Shown: one piece after another, positions 36,388-47,500 of the stretch
How the letters are laid out: the number at the start of each line of letters is the position of its first letter
How positions within the stretch are numbered: the first letter of the stretch is position 1
Assembly: GCA_958298945.1 (NCBI GenBank)
Contig: OY282606.1
Span: 72,341,622 to 72,405,621 of the forward strand
Origin: Atherix ibis
Taxonomy: Eukaryota; Arthropoda; Insecta; Diptera; Athericidae
Reading direction: 5' to 3'
Length of the DNA: 64,000 bases
Program-made: the position numbers and the translations under genes
Notes under the pieces: model-generated
The model's database searches: none
What the model was told of the DNA's origin: nothing
The model's input: the letters and a program-made list of their open reading frames with translations, nothing else

Positions 36388-36471
36388 TAGTACATTTGGC
36401 GATATCTCCTTTTACTGAGTATGGGCACCTTAGCCCATACTCAGTAAAAGGAGATATCGCCGAATGTACTA
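36388..36471. repeat. 39-bp inverted repeat with one mismatch, 6-nt loop
   Basis: Bases 36388-36426 and 36433-36471 are reverse complements except for one T/C position, separated by ACCTTA. The right arm is the genuine RT coding sequence (SVKGDIAECTN). The left arm is an inverted copy of it. Confidence 0.92.
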
Positions 36472-37125
36472 ATTATAGAGGTACTACGTTGCTAAGTACT
36501 ATCTATGAGATATTATGCACTATCTTAGTAGACAGAAAAAATTATCGGACCAAACCAGAGAGATTTCACTTCAGGAAATCAGCAATAGATCAGATCTTCT
36601 GTCTACGGCAGATGATGAAAAACCTGTGGACAGCCATGAGAGAGTTCGACATCCCTGAAAAATTGATTAGATTGACTAGGTTAATCATGACTAATGTGAA
36701 AGGAAAAGTAAGAGCACCTAAATCAATTTCAGAGCCATTCGACATCCGGAATGATCTCCGGCAACTAGACGCCATTTCGTTCATTCTCCTTAAGCTGACA
36801 CTATAAAAAAATGGTTGTGACTCAGAGATGAGCATGAGAGATGCAACTGTCATCGAGTCTACCTAGCTTTTAGCATACGTTGACGAAATCAACATTAAGT
36901 TTCGATCAGAAAGAGCTGCATGAGAAGCCTTGATCAAAATTGAGGCGACATCAAAAAATGCTGGCTGAGTCGGCATCAAAAACCAGGCACCAATTAGTAC
37001 AAGTCATATACATATAGCAGATTATAATTTTGGAAGAGTTTAATCCAAAAAATACTAGTTGTAACAGTCTTCATATATTCTTTGGAAACTTGTGTTCTGA
37101 GCAAAAATTATTACGAACCCTTTAG

Positions 37126-37222
37126 AATCCTTCGATGAATTTTTGGTCCCCTACATGAGGATGGGCGTTCTAGAGGAAAATCCTTCGAAGAATTTTTGGT
37201 TCCCTACATGAGGATGGGCAAT
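37126..37222. repeat. 53-bp imperfect tandem duplication
   Basis: The words tccttcga, gaatttttggt and ccctacatgaggatgggc recur with an offset of 53 bp (37128 and 37181). It lies in the C-terminal part of the RTE-like remnant (RRIFG-type motif). Confidence 0.85.
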
Positions 37223-37479
37223 TCTGAAGGTTATTTAACAACGCGATCCTGGACCATTGCCATGACCACCCTGTTGGAGGTAAAATTAGGTTTAATAGAC
37301 ACTTAATCAATACGAATAAGGAATAGTCTGCCCGGAAAGTCTTCAATAGATTCATTTATAGTCCCAAATAACATGGTAGGCTCTGCTATTGCTTCAGCAA
37401 CAGCTATAGCCAGAATGCCAAAATTATGCTGGGAGTGTCGAAGTCGAAGAACAGTAATAGATTGTACAATTTTATGAAA

Positions 37480-38330
37480 TAGATTATTTTATTTTATAAA
37501 GTTAAAAACAAACTTGCAAATGGATTTGTTTTATCTGGAAGTTCCACAATGAGAAAAATCCTGCTCACAATGTAATTGTGAATAAACCGGCCAGAATAAT
37601 TGGGTCAGAATTCTTTATAAAATTTTGAGTGGATCATTGCCTAGACTGGCTTATTAAAAGCTGGTTAATAATACGTCTGAAAGAATCTTCAGCTTTTGGT
37701 CTATTCTATATGCCTACGTGTGATCATAGATGTTAAGAGTTGGGTTCCCGCCAATGGAGTTAAAAGGATCTTCTGTACAGGATAGTAGTAACCATCACTT
37801 GCCAATGCATCAGCTCACTTATTTTGAGAAATTCCATTACTATTGTCAGCCCAACACAACTCAATATTACCAATAACAAAAGTCGTTAAGTGCCGAATTA
37901 TTCAATGATCTACAAATACCTTTGAGTGTGTATTATATATGAAATTGCTACATTATTATCGACTGAAAAGGTGATCACAGTTTTAAATGTAGTTTGGATT
38001 ATACAAAATTCTCCAAAAAACGAAAACTTTTTGAGGAGAACATTGAATTTTGTAATTTATAGTGCATTTTATCAACAAGATAGATGACATCGAAAGATAT
38101 TATCGAGAAGTTCATTCAACAAATTTAAAAGAAGTTTACCATAATTAAATGAATCTGTATATGTCTTTCTGTAAAAATTGAGTAATATTAACAGCCTCAA
38201 GATCACTGCCGTCCATGTTTCCAGTCTGGATATTTCAGAGAAGTTAAGAAACCAAGGATAGAAAGTCTGAATTACTTTTTAAGTCAGAAAGCACAAGGGA
38301 AGTAGATGAAAATTCCACTATGGCCAGTGG
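37480..38330 (-). pseudogene. RNase H fragment of an I-like element
   Basis: Minus strand: VITFSVDNNVAISYI (near 37980) fits the beginning of an RNase H fold. ELCWADNSNGIS, then ADALASDGYY (near 37830) fits the WxPGHxGIxGNExADxLA motif in decayed form. No RT was found next to it on this strand. It may be a piece of the same family as the 4.1-6.3 kb remnant, but I could not align them. Confidence 0.45.
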
Positions 38331-38796
38331 ATAAAATAAATTTCTTTTAAAAGATAATGCAGAGGGTAGTTTGGATAGCACAGGTATTATAAATTAATAT
38401 GGTGCAACTGTGCGACTATTTCCAGTAGTCCAGATTGTTATTTTCTAACCAAGATATCACTTTCCAAAAATGCCTGTATTAAGAAGAACATGAACCGAGT
38501 CAAGTCTATATATGATAATTTGTTATTCTTACAAAGGTTCAGCTTTGTGATAAATATAGAGTGGCATTTACAATAACAAAAAGTCTTGCATTTAATTATT
38601 ATTCTTGCCAATTTCATCACAGTTCTTACAAGACATCTCTATTCAAAAAATAAACTGAATAAAAGAAAAAAAATACTAAAAGATGGAAAAAATTTATTAT
38701 CACCTTTTTATGAATATAAAATTAATTGTGTGCGATGCTCGTACAATAACGATAGTCTTGTCCGTACATGATTTTGGGTACATTTTATTATCATGT
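38331..38796. other. AT-rich DNA, nothing recognised
   Basis: No supported feature. Confidence 0.5.
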
Positions 38797-39204
38797 TTAT
38801 GATACACCAATCTGAATGGTACCAAATATAAAATAAAATGTATTTCCATTCTTAACTGAATTCAAAATAAGTTTATATTCGTTCAAAAAGATTGCCAAAA
38901 AAAAACGAAAATTGTTCAAGTTCATTTCGATATTTATAAAGTAAGAAGAAAGATCAGCAAAGCCAGTACCAATCCCAGATTTGTCATTTATTAAAAAGGA
39001 TTTGGGCAAGAATTTTTCTATTTTCTTTTGTGGTATTTCCAAAAGAAAAATACCAGTTCCAGACAGCATATTGCCATAGCTTGATATGAAAATATACAAA
39101 TAATCACCGAAATGACCACACCAAACCACCCGGATTTTGAATATATTAAACTTTTTGCAAATGTTTTCAATATGATGACACTTGGCGAAAAGTTCTTTTA
39201 CCAT
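38797..39204 (-). CDS. unrecognised 135-codon ORF
   Basis: An ATG-started open frame without stop over 135 codons, long for this composition. It contains hydrophobic stretches (GDYLYIFISSYGNML, NNFRFFLAIFLNEY) and no motif that I know. It could be an exon of a host gene, a piece of an unknown mobile element or a chance ORF; rough base-composition reasoning suggests one such ORF by chance in a window this size is plausible. Confidence 0.25.
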   Translation of the reverse strand: MVKELFAKCHHIENICKKFNIFKIRVVWCGHFGDYLYIFISSYGNMLSGTGIFLLEIPQKKIEKFLPKSFLINDKSGIGTGFADLSSYFINIEMNLNNFRFFLAIFLNEYKLILNSVKNGNTFYFIFGTIQIGVS

Positions 39205-41330
39205 TCAAATTGTAAATTTATTAACAGCCCAACGTCAAGATCGAAATTCTTAATTACATTGGTAAGATAATGTTTATGGAAGTTTGTTGATGGAATATAT
39301 ATTCATACAGAATTGTTTTGAAAATGATAAAATTCCAGTTCAGATTAAGTTTAATTTAAAAGAAATTGCTCAAAATGAATTTGATCACGGTTAATGATAT
39401 GAATGCTAATGTAAATGATGACCAATTGGATAGCATTCAGTGGCATCTTAAATAAATTGAATAATAGTAATAATGATGATGAAGACGATGATGATGGTGA
39501 TGGTCATAATCTTAATTATTTTGATCGTATCAATACAAAGAGTTATTTTGCAATACGAATGAATATAGTCAAAAAAAAAGACATCATTTTTTGCATGCCA
39601 TAGATTTGACCGAACTATCAAGCCCTAATGAAATACCATGCAGACTATAGTCGTCGATCGTACTCATATGCTAAATACTATAAGATATTGGGTAGCATTG
39701 TTACTTAATCGTAAGATGAATAAAAATGAAAATATTGCAAAGAAAAATATTCAGCAAAATGAAAATAAAACTGAAACGACGATGGTCTGGCAGTCAATAA
39801 ATCGTGATATTCTTCGACAATAATAGTATTTATTGTTTCGATATCAATGTCCTTTCTTCAATTTCATTCATAAAACAAAAGTCATCTGATCATCATCGCG
39901 ACCTTGCTTTTGAGAGTATATTTTGAGAATGATTTTTTTCATATTGCAATTTATTAAAAATGATCATCCATTTTTTGTCTTTTTTATTCGATTCTTTATT
40001 ATATGAACGATTATTTTTACTTTAACAATATTTCTATGTACATTCAACTTTGGTAGACTCTTCACCTTTTTACTCTTACTTAATAAAAATTCCATAAATA
40101 TATTGTAGTATAAAAAAATTGTTTACAAATCAGGTCAAACCAGTTTTATTATTTTTCATTATTTTATTTGATGTTAGTTTTATTTTTGCTGCTAATACTC
40201 GTAAATATTGCACACGATGTAATGAAATTTATAATAATGATGGCATTATGTTAATACTGTTCACCTCCTACAATATTCTTCAGTTTAGTTAGAGCATTGC
40301 GGAGAATTTGTTAAATCAATGGTGGTCAACATTGCCAATGGTGGTCTAAAAGATCGTTTCTAGTTGATAATATTTCTGAAAAGCTCCCACATTTAAAATG
40401 TTGTTGCAGTGGAGTGATGGGCAAAAATCGAAAATAAAAGTAACTGCCAAGACAAAAACAGGAAAGAGAGGTCAAATGATCTCAGAACAAATGAACATAA
40501 AAATAGCCATTCGCTGATTCACTAATTACAGACAGTAGTGGCCAGGTAGTTGGATATGTTTCGAAATCAAACCTAAAAACTAAAGCCAAATTTACGGCTG
40601 TAAATGAAATGAAAATAAAATAGAAAGAAAAAAAACAGTAGCTTAAATTAAAACTGATTAAGAATGGGAAACTGAAATTTATGCAAACAAAAATATTGTT
40701 CAATTCCTACTAAAATACCATTCAGTTTAGTATGTTGTGTGATTGTATTTTATATTTTCTCGAAATATACTTGAAGAGTAAAAATTTTTGTTAGATAAAA
40801 TTTACTAATTCACAAGAATCAAAAACATAATAAAAAAAAATAATAGCTGAGATGGTAGGTACTATGTATATTAACCAAAAAAAGTAAAATTTAATTTTCC
40901 AATATTCTGCTTCGGTCATAAAAGAAACTCAACTCAAAACCAAGAAGATTATTGATATACAAAAAGGATTAAAATGTATTCGTAATGCCACTTTTTATTA
41001 TGGAATAGCAGTTCTATTTTTAAAAAGGATAAATTTGAGAAAATATATTGTCATAAAATGTGCATGAAATTGACGATATGGATAACTTGGTAATGTGTAT
41101 TTTTTACTTTTCAACATAAATTAGGCTTGAAAAAGCGGTCTACAAAATCGGCCTTTAAAAATGTAAGCAGATTTCTTAAAACTTGTTTATTTCTGCGGAT
41201 AAAACGTGGTATTATATTAAGCCTTCTAACCGAAAAGATATCGAAAGAGTGCATTGACGGTCCCAAGATTACCTGGAAAAAAGGAGGGAAATTATGTGGT
41301 AGGATGGTTTAGAACAACGTAATAGACTAG
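39205..41330. other. AT-rich DNA with a GAT-type microsatellite
   Basis: No gene recognised. An imperfect GAT/AAT trinucleotide run lies at about 39463-39512. Confidence 0.5.
39463..39512. repeat. imperfect (GAT)n microsatellite
   Basis: Runs of aat, gat and gac triplets (gatgatgaagacgatgatga). In one frame it encodes an Asn/Asp-rich stretch (62-codon ORF at 39415), probably not a gene. Confidence 0.8.
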
Positions 41331-42540
41331 TGTTATAAGTATAATTGCTCTCCAAGTATTCCGGAAAACTTAAAGGTCTCCACCAGATAATATTTTGGAA
41401 ATGCTGTCCTTTAGCCAGGGCTTAGAATTGATTCTCCCATCCTGTTAACCCACTCCAATTAAAAAAGAAAGAAAAAAGCAACGGCAACTGACCTAAAAAA
41501 ATGTATTTCTTTTCTCATGAAATATGGGCTTTCTATATAGATCCTAAGATGCTTAGCAACTGGCCGATACCCTCTCAAAGGACCAGGCTGACATAGCAGC
41601 ATTACAAAAACTATGGTGGACAGGGACTGGTTACCCTCCAAAACACTATATGCTTTGAACAGGCTTTCCAGTCAGTCCGAAGATCAAGTCTGTTATTATT
41701 GGATTTAAAGCGATAAATGAGGAGCTATGCACTCTACGTTTTTGAAGCAAATACAATAATAACGGCCTCATAAATTTTCATGCCCCTACGTGTATAAGGA
41801 ATTTAGAAAATAAAACCTTTTTCGAAGTAGTATATCGAGCCCTTGACGCCTGTCCAAAGTACGATAAATAAATCGTACTTGGGGTGTTAAATAGCAAAAT
41901 AAGGCAGGAGCCAGTATTTAGGTGATACAATAGCATCCAAAGCTTGCACAAGTTGCCCGGTGTCTACGGGATCGCTTAACGAACTGGTTAAGTACGAATG
42001 AACTAATTGGGTTTATCAATAAGGCAGTGACTACTGGCACCTCGGCATTATCTGTGCCATACTCAAAAAAGGAGATATCGTAGAGTGTAGCAATAATAGA
42101 GGTACTACGTTGCTATATACTATCTATAAGTTTTTTTCGCTATCTTACTAAGCAGAATAGCTAAATTCGTCCTAAAAAATTATTGGTTCATACCAGAGAG
42201 GCTTCACTCTTGGGATTTTCTATCTGCGGGAGTTGATAGCAAATTGTTGGTACATGATCAGCAGATCTAATTAAACTTTATTAAGAGAGTTCAGGCTCCC
42301 AAAAAAATTAATTAGACAAACTTGACTCACCATAACTAATATGAGAGGAATAGTAAAAGCAGCCAAATCACTTTCCTGAACCATATAAAATTCACAGCGG
42401 CCTTTTGAAATGATACACACTTTCGTGCGTTTTCTGTTATTTGGCCCTAATAAAATTAATTCAAAACTCAGGGGTAAGCATGATTGGTTTCATCGTCATT
42501 AGGTCTACCCGACATTTAGCATATGCTTACGAATATGGTA
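41330..42540 (+). pseudogene. RTE-like non-LTR remnant, joined to R1-like sequence
   Basis: The 5' part (41330-41480) aligns by eye with 3440-3570. Endonuclease fragments: AALQKLWWTGTG (41597), VIIGFKAINEELCTLRF (41695), NNGLINFHAPT (41757). RT fragments: KKGDIVECSN, NRGTTLL (42067), REFRLPKKLIRQT (42285) and SGVSMIGFIVIRSTRHLAYA (42467). At LAYAYEYG, where YADD would be, the RTE-like sequence ends and the R1-like sequence begins. Many stops and shifts. Confidence 0.7.
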
Positions 42541-43418
42541 TGAGTGTGGGCGAAATCGCTGGAGCTAACAACATACCGCAAGCCAATGACATCAGTCCAG
42601 CGGCTCTCAGCGATCAGAGTGGCGTCAGCATACCGAACGGTATCACACGATGCGGTCAACATCGTGGCATCATGCCCACCCATCGACATCCTGGCAGGAG
42701 AGCGGGAACGCCAACATCGTAGGAAGAAGGAAGAGCGGCGAAAGGTCCTCTGTGAAGAGGAGAGACCCAAGAGTATTCGCCTCTGGCAAGAGAGATGGGA
42801 CAACTCGACGAAGGATCGGTGGACTCGTCAGCTGATCCCACATGTTACCAAATGGGTCACTCGCCTGCACGGGGAAGTCGGGTATTACATCACCCAACTC
42901 TTGACTGGGCATGGATGCTTTCGGGCATACTTGCACAGATTCAAGAGAACTGACTCCCCAAACTGTCATCATTGCCGCGCTATGATCGAAGACGCAGAAC
43001 ACGTGTTCTTCCAGTGCCATCTCTACGAGGAGACGCGGGTGGAGCTGGAGAGAAATCTGGACCGTTCCATCAGTCCAGAAAATATAGTGGAGTGCATGCT
43101 GAAGAGCCAATCGGCTTGGAACAGAATTGCAGAGTACGCGGAATCCATTATCAAGGATCTCCACACAACGTACGAAGAATAGGCCGCAAGGCGTCATAAC
43201 ATCTGGACAGCAGTAGCATCAAACAAGAACGCCCCGGCGAAGTAGTATTTGCAAAGAGTGCCGCCGGGGAACCATCGTTCCGGGAGCAAGATCAGAGGTG
43301 CAGGTTCGGTTTTAGCGAGGTAAAAATCCCGCATAACTCGCCTGGCAGGAAAAACTTCCAGACGGGTACCTTTTGAAGGTTTCTCCCTGTACCTCATTAA
43401 TCTAAACAGAAAAAAAAA
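42541..43418 (+). mobile_element. R1-like non-LTR retrotransposon, 5'-truncated 3' end, copy 2
   Basis: It comprises the C-terminal coding region (42544-43182), a 3' untranslated region of about 230 bp and an A9 run (43410-43418). The 3' UTR contains an 8-bp GC stem (ccccggcg 43232-43239 with cgccgggg 43262-43269) and a ggttttagcgaggta-type word resembling the conserved 3' motif of R1-type elements. It is much better preserved and more GC-rich than its surroundings, so it is a younger insertion. Confidence 0.8.
42544..43182 (+). pseudogene. R1-like ORF2 C-terminus with intact zinc knuckle
   Basis: An open frame of 212 codons. Residues 17-33 (SVQRLSAIRVASAYRTVS) are the conserved block after the RT. 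Residues 80-90 give LWQERWDNSTK. Residues 119-131 give LLTGHGCFRAYLH. A CCHC knuckle is complete at C141, C144, H153, C158 (CHHC, AEHVFFQC). The usual length of such ORF2 proteins is about 1000 residues, so endonuclease and RT are missing. The ATG is incidental, because the first residues derive from the junction with the RTE-like remnant. Antisense ORFs across it are shadows. Confidence 0.85.
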
Positions 43419-43640
43419 CCAATATGGTATTATGTTTAAATCAGAAAGTGCTATATAGTATGAGAGCTCTTCACCAAGATTCAGCCGGCGATGAAAAATC
43501 TTCGACTGCACATAAATGAAGGCAAAAGATCGGATCCGTAGATTCACAAAACTATTTCATTAGATGGAAAGGAGATGGCATCATTTATTTACAAAGAGGC
43601 ATAAAAATGGGAAAAAATGTCACTTGTTAATATCCTAACA
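43419..43640. other. short unassigned gap
   Basis: Between the R1-like tail and the next mariner remnant; no feature supported. Confidence 0.4.
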
Positions 43641-43940
43641 ACTATCAAGCTTGTAATAAGTTTAATGAAGTAATTATAAAAAACGTCCGGAAATGCTGAA
43701 CAAAAGGCGTATTTACCAGATTTAGCTCAATCGTGCTTCCATGTGTTCTATAAACTGAAAACATTTTTGCCTGGACGAAGATTCTACTCGGAATCTAGAA
43801 TCCGAGAGTAAGTCAAAGCGTTGAAAAAAATTTATTCAGATACGAGAAAATATAGCATAAATCATTTTCTTAAAAAAAACAGCAGAATGATAATTACGAT
43901 ATTACAAAGAAATGCAACAGGAATATACGTACGATTATAA
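43640..43940 (+). pseudogene. mariner transposase C-terminal remnant
   Basis: Plus strand AYLPDLAQSCFHVFYKLK (43710) corresponds to YSPDLAPSDFHxFxxLK. LPGRRFYSES follows (43770), matching the xGxRFxxxE block near the mariner C-terminus. The third catalytic aspartate is now cysteine. The rest is too decayed to place in a subfamily. Confidence 0.55.
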
Positions 43941-44242
43941 ATTGATTTAAAAAATAAAGCATTAGCAGAAACATGAAAGAAATTTATACTCAGAAAGAAA
44001 CATTAGCAGGAACATAATTGAAAACTCTTATTAAATCAGGAATAATTAAACACATATCAATAAACGCTGTCTATTTAAAGATAAAAGTAGAAGAAATGAT
44101 AGTAACTAAAAAGAATCAAATGTAGACTGTTATAATAATTGCAGAAACATAAGAAACATACCAATTTTAGTAAAAACCAAACGGAACCATTTGAGTTTAA
44201 CAATTTTAAAAGTTCCAACAAAATTTGTATTTAGTTATTGGG

Positions 44243-45482
44243 TGTATAACTTAAAAATGCGGGATTTTTGGCAAACTTTGAGTGTTTATTTTGAGAAATT
44301 GTTACAATATATTTTATTCAAAGTATTGTCCATCGGAAGTCACTACTTTTTCCCATCTTTCTCCGGTTTTGAGGCCAAGAATGAATCGAGCCAATTTTTG
44401 ATGCCCTGTTCTGAAGTGAAGCGTATTCCGGTGAGGGCGTTTTGCATGGATCTAAACAAATGGTAGTCGGACGGGGCAAGGTCTGGGCTATAAGGCGGGT
44501 GAGGCAAAACTTCTCAGCCACTGTTTTCTAAATAACTTTTAACCGGTCTTGCAACATGAGGCCGAGCGTTGTCATGATGGAAAATTATGGCTTCGTGTCT
44601 GGTCGCATATTCCGGGCGTTTTTCGGCCAATGCTCGCTTCAAACGGATTAATTGTGTTCGGTAGAGGTCGCCTGTGATCGTCTGGCCCGATTTCAATAGC
44701 TCATAATAGATCACACCCTTCTGATCCCACCAAATACAGAGCATTACCTTGGCGCGATGGATATTTGGCTTTGGCGTTGATTTGGCTGGTTGGCCGCGCT
44801 TCACATACGATTTTTTGCACTTTAGGTTGTCGTAATGAATCCATTTTTCGTCGCCAGTAATGATTCAATTTAAAAACGACTTCTTTTTCTGCCGTTCAAG
44901 CAGCATTTCGGACATGCAAAATCGCCTTTCAACGTCTCTCGGCTTCAATTCATATGGGACCCAATTTCCTTGCTTTTGGATGAATCCTGCTGCTTTCAAA
45001 CATTTTTAAATGGCTGCTTGAGTGACTCCCAATGATTTTGCAATTTTTTTTTGAGTTCGACAACAGTCTTCGTCGAGTAATGCCTCCAAATCTTCATCTT
45101 CAGTTTTTTTTGGCTGACGTTTTCTTCCGTGTCAAAATCACCACTTCTGATTTTTGACACGGAACAAACCATCTCTCGCACATTGAAATCGATGGAACAT
45201 ATTCAGGATAAGCTTCGGTGAGCAATCGATGTGCTTCAGCTGCACTTTTTTTCAAATTGAAGAAGTAAATCAACACTTCCCGCAAATGAGACTTTTTTGG
45301 TACGAAATTCGACATTTTTGAAGCAAAAAAAAACTTTGCTGTTTACACTATTTCGTTCAATGACTAATCGAGAATGAATGACAGATGTTTAACCTCCAAA
45401 ATGCCATATGAGTTATTATTAACACAAACCATGTGTAAAAGTTATGCTATCTGCTGTCAATCCCGCATTTTTGAGTTATACA
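44243..45482 (-). mobile_element. complete mauritiana-type mariner element (defective)
   Basis: Terminal inverted repeats of 24 bp with one mismatch (44243-44266 and 45459-45482, core ataact and aaaaatgcgggatt) bound a 1.24-kb element of the normal size. If TATA at each end includes a TA target duplication, the element proper is 44247-45478. The transposase inside reads on the minus strand. Confidence 0.9.
44314..45315 (-). pseudogene. mauritiana-type (Mos1-related) mariner transposase, broken
   Basis: Starts with MSNFVPKKSHLREVLIYFF at 45315, related to the Mos1 N-terminus. FNLKKSAAEAHRLL and MCERWF follow, then a frameshift in the linker near 45170. The catalytic motifs are ITGDEKW (near 44850), IFHHDNARPH (near 44570) and YSPDLAPSDYHLF (near 44470), all with aspartates kept. 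At least two Arg/Trp codons have become TGA stops (before IITGD and before EVLPH). The C-terminal ERWEKVVTSDGQYFE ends at 44314. Length once frames are aligned is about 334 codons, normal for the family. Confidence 0.85.
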
Positions 45483-47426
45483 TTGTTGACATTATTGCAG
45501 AACCGCTTCATTAGATATAATTTCAGAACCACTAAGTTGGATAATTTATTTTTACTAATCAACTAACCTACAAGCTCAAATCTCGGGCAACTCTATTTAT
45601 AAAAAAAAAATAATTATATTTGTTTTGTTTTTCTGAGTGGTGTGATCGATTACCCTATAATGTGTAATATCTTCAGCAGATAATGTAGGCATCGATCCAC
45701 ACTACACGTCACAACAACTTAGTTAAATTATCTTTAAATAAATTACATTCCAAATATTTAAGCAGCTGGACTCCAACTCAAGACTGCTGCGTTATTTTTT
45801 TGCTCTTTTTGCAATTTCAATTAAACTCAAATTTAATATTTAACTAATTTTTAATATAATATTATTTATAGTAATAATAGAATTTGAATAATACAAATTA
45901 AAATTAAATAGAAATGAAAAAAATTAGTGGATTTTTTAATTGAAAACAATATAAAATCAACAAATTGAGAGCATATCTGAAATGACAACTAAAATCGGAT
46001 TTGGACAAAGGAACAGAAACTGATTCAGCTCACCAAATCGAAATTGCCTTCTAATCAATTCCAGGGTGTGCATATTGCAAACACTTTCGCTTCCATCAAC
46101 TTCCAAATCGTTAACGTCACTGTCATCACCATCGTCACCACATAATCGTTCATCAAGACATTATTTCTAAAGAAAATCCAAACTGATGGTTACGTTCAAA
46201 AGTCTTCCGAACAATTATTCTTCTTGAGATTATAGAGTATTTATCGGTATTTATGGGTATTTATCCGCGTGCAAGGCAAGGTGAGGCAAGGCTGTTGACG
46301 CATTTTATGTAGCGCACCATGAAACCGCATGCAAAGTCTTCACTTTTGAAAAATTATAATTTTTCTCAACTAATAAGCTATGCCCAAGTACACACGTCGA
46401 TTATATGTGACTTTAGGGAAGGAAAAACTGATGACATTTTATTAAAAAAAAAAAACAACAAAAGAACAATTTCGATTTTAATTTGAATTCAAAGCGAAAT
46501 GCAGCAGATTTAAACGTTTGAAATTTCATGGCAACTTGATAATACCAAATAACCAACTGACTAACTGAATAACTATCCGACTAACTAGCTAAATAGCGTT
46601 TTTCCCGAAAATAACTCATGGCAGTGTCCTTGGTAGAAAGCTCTAAACCACATCGGTGACGATTTAGCTACTGTTACAATACATTGCCGGTACTGACGCT
46701 ACGTGTAATTTTTCACTTGACCGAAATGGTCAAACTCTTGCCAAATGATCGTACATTTCGTTGCCTCTCGTTTTTTTTTGTTGTCGTTGAAATTCTTTTG
46801 TTTTATTTCGTTCTGTTTTCTTTTCGGCTCTTGCCTGCTTTGCCCTTATTCAAATTGTTGAAATCCGGTTGGGAAAAAGGTGGTCGTAATTCAATCGGAG
46901 AATTATCTGATTCAAAAGACACCATCAGGCTCTTCGATATCCCATATAGCGTCTTTGGCCGTTATGGTCACAATATTTGCACAGCTAACTTGTGGATATT
47001 CTCACGTTGAGTACGCGCAATCAATCTACAATGTAATCTGAGTGCAATTTCCATACCAGACCATATAAATATTAGCCAATACACGGTATTTTTCAGACCT
47101 CGCATCAGAGTCTCTACTGGAATTGGAATCGAGCAAGAACTGTGGATGCAAAAAGCGGCAACTGAATTTTTATTGGATCAAGAGAACATCGTCCATGCGA
47201 AACTCTATCAAAACGATCATTCCGATCTTGACGTATGCGTGCAAGAAGTTGAAGGTGCATTATACCGTCTTTAAACAAACCTCTAGTATTGATTTTGTAC
47301 TTATTTATTAAAAAGGGACGTCAAAGGCTAATAAAAGATCAACAGGCTAATTATATGCGCCCATAGATAATTTTTTGGGTGGTAAAAGCAAAATTATGGT
47401 TCCTTCTCCTTAGTCTGGTCAAAATA

Positions 47427-47500
47427 CTCCATAATCGAGCATAAAACAAAATTTTTACAAAAGACTCCACAATCGAGCATAAAACAAAATTTTTACACGA
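47427..47500. repeat. 38-bp tandem duplication
   Basis: The unit actccaNaatcgagcataaa, followed by acaaaatttttaca, occurs at 47427 and again at 47465 with one or two changes. Confidence 0.85.

Larger units (their letters stand above)
35830..37400 (+). pseudogene. RTE-like RT remnant carrying two palindromes
   Basis: Upstream linker DWFENDCNSATE (35870) and EHFNELIYA (36155). RT: KGDIAECTNYRGTTLLSTIY (36450), DQIFCLRQMM (36590), REFDIPEKLIRLTRLIM (36640), SEPFDIRNDLRQLDAISFIL (36730; the RQGDA motif is now RQLDA), and LAYVDEINI for the YADD block (36872). C-terminal ETCVLSKNYY and RIL lie near 37090. Two near-perfect snap-back palindromes (36188-36249 and 36388-36471) and a 53-bp tandem duplication (37126-37222) disrupt it. 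Confidence 0.8.

Noticed and set aside
42670..43197. 175-codon minus-strand ORF
   Set aside because: It is antisense to the R1-like C-terminus with an intact zinc knuckle; it has no motif of its own.
46684..47010. 108-codon plus-strand ORF as a membrane protein gene
   Set aside because: The hydrophobic run is a T-rich tract read in one frame, no family is recognised and there is no supporting context.
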